From Actinokineospora baliensis (GTDB lineage Bacteria > Actinomycetota > Actinomycetes > Mycobacteriales > Pseudonocardiaceae), in the NCBI RefSeq assembly GCF_016907695.1, contig NZ_JAFBCK010000001.1:2969001-3033000 (forward strand): DNA of 64,000 bases, given 5' to 3'. Position numbers and translations under genes: made by a program. The notes under the pieces were generated by a model that worked only from the letters and a program-made list of their open reading frames with translations, did no database searches and was not told the DNA's origin. Shown here one piece after another: positions 62,211-64,000 of this stretch; positions within the stretch are counted from its first letter, which is position 1, and each line of letters opens with the position of its first letter.

Positions 62211-62720
62211 TCAGCTGTGCCAGAGCTTGATCGAGTAGAGGTGGTCGTTCCAGGTGGCGCCGACCCAGGGGCTGTCGTTGCGGTTGGAGTTGCGCGCGCC
62301 CTCGTAGTCCTCGTCGTAGTAGTAGATCTGGTCGTTGCAGTCGTTGCTGATGATGTACGAGCTGACGCCGCCGATGCGGTCGTTGAGGTTCTCCAGCTCC
62401 GGCATCGCGTAGCCCTCCGCGTCGCAGGCGCCGTCGTCGCCGTAGACCTCCTCGAAGGGGATGCCGTAGTTGATGTCGGCGTAGAACGTGATCAGCTTCG
62501 TGCCCTCGACCGGCACCCGCAGCGTGGCCGGGTCGACGGCGCACTGCCGTAACACCACTCGCGATTCGCCCTGCTTGCCGGGGATCTTCTCGATCAGGGT
62601 CCGACAGCTCTCCTTGGCCTTGGTGCTCGCAGCGGTGGTCGCGGTGGCCGCTGTGGCGGTGCCCGCCAATGCGAGGGTGGCGAAGGAAAGCGCGATGAAG
62701 GTTCTCTTGGCGTGCGACAT
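62211..62720 (-). CDS. Secreted beta/gamma-crystallin-like protein
   Basis: 169 aa; ATG at 62720 with AAGGAG upstream. A signal peptide (SHAKRTFIALSFATLALAG, cleavage near ATA) is followed by a mature part rich in Tyr, Asp, Asn and Gly. LITFYADINYG and EGYAMPELENLNDRIGGVSS, then QIYYYDEDYEGA and ATWNDHLYSIKLW, are two repeats of the Greek-key type seen in microbial crystallins and in the I36-type peptidase inhibitor SMPI. Acidic D/N-rich loops would suit Ca2+ binding. Monomeric secreted product; role unknown. Confidence 0.75.
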   Translation of the reverse strand: MSHAKRTFIALSFATLALAGTATAATATTAASTKAKESCRTLIEKIPGKQGESRVVLRQCAVDPATLRVPVEGTKLITFYADINYGIPFEEVYGDDGACDAEGYAMPELENLNDRIGGVSSYIISNDCNDQIYYYDEDYEGARNSNRNDSPWVGATWNDHLYSIKLWHS

Positions 62721-63019
62721 GAAAGGCTCCTTTGTGGTGATCGCTGGGCGGATCGCGCCGCTGGCCCCCAGGGTCAAAGGTCACCGTCTGACCTTCTTGG
62801 TGGTTATGTTCAAACAACCAGCACGGTCAGGTTTCAGGCACCGCCGTTTGGATTACCGGGTGGGTGGGCACGCTCACCGGCGGCTTTCCCCGCGCGAGTG
62901 GCCGCCGCGACTCCGGCTCTGATAGCCGCGAACGCTTTCTGCCGGATCGTCTCGACCGGCGAGGTCTCGCCGTGGGACGACAACCCGGCTTCACCGGTCG
63001 TCGCCTAACCTGGTGACCC

Positions 63020-63307
63020 GTGCCGCGTCGCAATGGAAACCGCCGGGATGACGATCCCCGTCCGCTCGGCGGCGGGCTGGGCAGCCAGCGGGTCGAGGAC
63101 GGCCCGGACGGGCAGTGGCAGGTGCGGCACATCCCGGGGGCGCAGGCCACCAAGACCTACCGCTGCCCCGGGTGCGACCACGAGATCCAGCCCGGCACCC
63201 CGCACCTGGTCGCCTGGCCCGCGCAGGAGTACGGCACCGTCGACGACCGCAGGCACTGGCACCCGCATTGCTGGAGTTCCCGCAACCGCCGACCCCGGAG
63301 GTTCTGA
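63020..63307 (+). CDS. Small conserved zinc-ribbon-like protein
   Basis: 95 aa; GTG at 63020 lies about where a TAACCT -10 box (63006-63011) would start the transcript. CPGCDHEIQPGTPHLV and HWHPHCW provide CxxC plus His/Cys ligands for a zinc site in the C-terminal half; the N-terminus is basic and polar. Databases label such proteins 'ATP/GTP-binding', but no nucleotide site is seen. Followed two bases later by a hydrolase gene. Confidence 0.72.
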   Translation: MPRRNGNRRDDDPRPLGGGLGSQRVEDGPDGQWQVRHIPGAQATKTYRCPGCDHEIQPGTPHLVAWPAQEYGTVDDRRHWHPHCWSSRNRRPRRF

Positions 63308-63309
63308 CC

Positions 63310-64000
63310 GTGCGGATCGGACCGAACACCCTGCTGCCCGCCGACAGGCGGCGGATCACCCTGACCACGGCCGACGGTGAGCGGCTCGCGGGGGAACTCG
63401 CGCTACCGCAGGGCCCACCGCGGGCGACCGTGGTCATCGTGCACCCCAACCCGACCGGCGGCGGGTCCATGGACACCCACGTGATCCACAAGGCCGCGGC
63501 CCGCCTGCCCGCCCTCGCCGGGATCGCCACCCTGCGGTTCAACACCCGCGGCACCGCAAGCGAATCCGGCACCAGCACCGGCACCCACGACGGCGGCGTC
63601 GCCGAGGCGCACGACCTGGCCGCCGCACTGGACTTCGTCGCGGACCTGCCCAACGTGTGGCTCGCGGGCTGGTCCTTCGGCACGGACGTCGTGCTGATGC
63701 GCGGCCTGCACGAGCGCGTGCATGGCGCCTTCCTCCTCGCCCCGACAATGCGGCGGACCCAACCAGAACACCTCGCCGCCTGGGCAGCCTCCGGCAAACC
63801 GGTCCGCTGCGTAGTCCCCGAACTCGACGACTACCTCCGCCCAGCAGCGGCGGCGGACCGCTTCGCCGCACTCCCGCAAGCCGAGATCATCCCCTTCCCG
63901 TCCTGCAAGCACCTGTTCGTCGGCTTCGCCGACCAAGCCCTCGACTCCCTGGTCGACTTCATCGCCCCGGACGTGCCGACGCCCTTGTCCCGCGAGTGGC
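63310..64000 (+). CDS. Alpha/beta hydrolase, truncated by the window edge
   Basis: At least 230 aa from GTG at 63310; the frame stays open to the right edge. RATVVIVHPNPTGGGSMDTH is the oxyanion-side strand-loop and NVWLAGWSFGTDVVLM the nucleophile elbow (Ser). CKHLFVG holds the catalytic His. Resembles small bacterial 'CocE/dienelactone-type' alpha/beta hydrolases; substrate unknown. It starts two bases after the zinc-ribbon gene, probably in one transcript. Confidence 0.78.
   Translation, partial: MRIGPNTLLPADRRRITLTTADGERLAGELALPQGPPRATVVIVHPNPTGGGSMDTHVIHKAAARLPALAGIATLRFNTRGTASESGTSTGTHDGGVAEAHDLAAALDFVADLPNVWLAGWSFGTDVVLMRGLHERVHGAFLLAPTMRRTQPEHLAAWAASGKPVRCVVPELDDYLRPAAAADRFAALPQAEIIPFPSCKHLFVGFADQALDSLVDFIAPDVPTPLSREW

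Noticed and set aside
1..64000. CRISPR arrays, rRNA genes, insertion sequences, prophage or secondary-metabolite synthase genes
   Set aside because: None found: no spaced direct repeats of CRISPR type, no transposase motifs, no rRNA sequence, and the fab genes are the ordinary FAS-II set rather than a polyketide cluster.

Overview
The window is very GC-rich DNA with GTG, TTG and ATG starts, many 4-base GTGA/ATGA stop-start overlaps, and several genes whose start codon sits about where a TANNNT -10 box would begin the transcript. Gene content and order point to an actinobacterium of the Pseudonocardiales (Actinokineospora, Saccharothrix, Actinosynnema or Lentzea type; inferred from gene order and codon use, not from a marker gene). 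The backbone keeps the order known from Mycobacterium: cobT, ilvE, pepA, lpd/sucB, a TIGR01777 epimerase, lipB, lipA, then ahpE, DUF3052, aceE, the PucR-type regulator and the FAS-II operon ending in an accD6-like gene. Accessory blocks interrupt it.

Layout. 1-4359: partial XRE regulator, the three-subunit proton-translocating transhydrogenase operon pntAA-pntAB-pntB, a VOC protein and a small membrane protein. 4329-12153: a six-gene, fully overlapping minus-strand operon for a cell-surface glycan (ALG5-type GT2, GT4, a flippase fused to a GT4, a PhyH-type dioxygenase, a polysaccharide pyruvyl transferase, an ArnT-like membrane glycosyltransferase). 12634-17203: lsr2, a D-cysteine desulfhydrase-like gene, DUF3145 and two unknown membrane proteins. 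17213-24171: accD-like, fabF, acpP, fabH, fabD and the fasR/mabR-type activator. 24283-26677: a lipoprotein facing an ECF sigma/anti-sigma pair whose sensor domain is its paralogue. 27188-31941: pnuC, aceE, DUF3052, ahpE. 31981-33935: tRNA-Val(TAC) followed at once by a TIGR04141/DUF6119 gene, an island-like insertion. 34741-40936: secreted trypsin-like protease, a three-gene solute-binding/VWA membrane set, and DedA.

41162-51763: lipA and lipB, separated by about 7.4 kb with an SDR, a small unknown gene, a TetR regulator with three palindromic operators, and a tandem array of four intact plus one decayed paralogue of an undescribed four-helix membrane family; then PAP2 and the epimerase. 52311-61226: sucB, lpd, a small conserved gene, pepA, an APC-like permease, ilvE and cobT. 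61313-64000: small conserved genes, a secreted crystallin-like protein and a truncated hydrolase.

The most unusual signal is not a gene. At two unrelated loci, downstream of the accD-like gene (17213-17747) and of sucB (51781-52310), the spacer is built from two or three degenerate copies of that gene's own 3' end together with copies of its terminator hairpin. This looks like repeated tail-plus-terminator duplication followed by decay. The other candidates for something new are the paralogue array at 44480-49542, the flippase-glycosyltransferase fusion at 7545-9956, and the SBP/VWA trio at 36652-40113.
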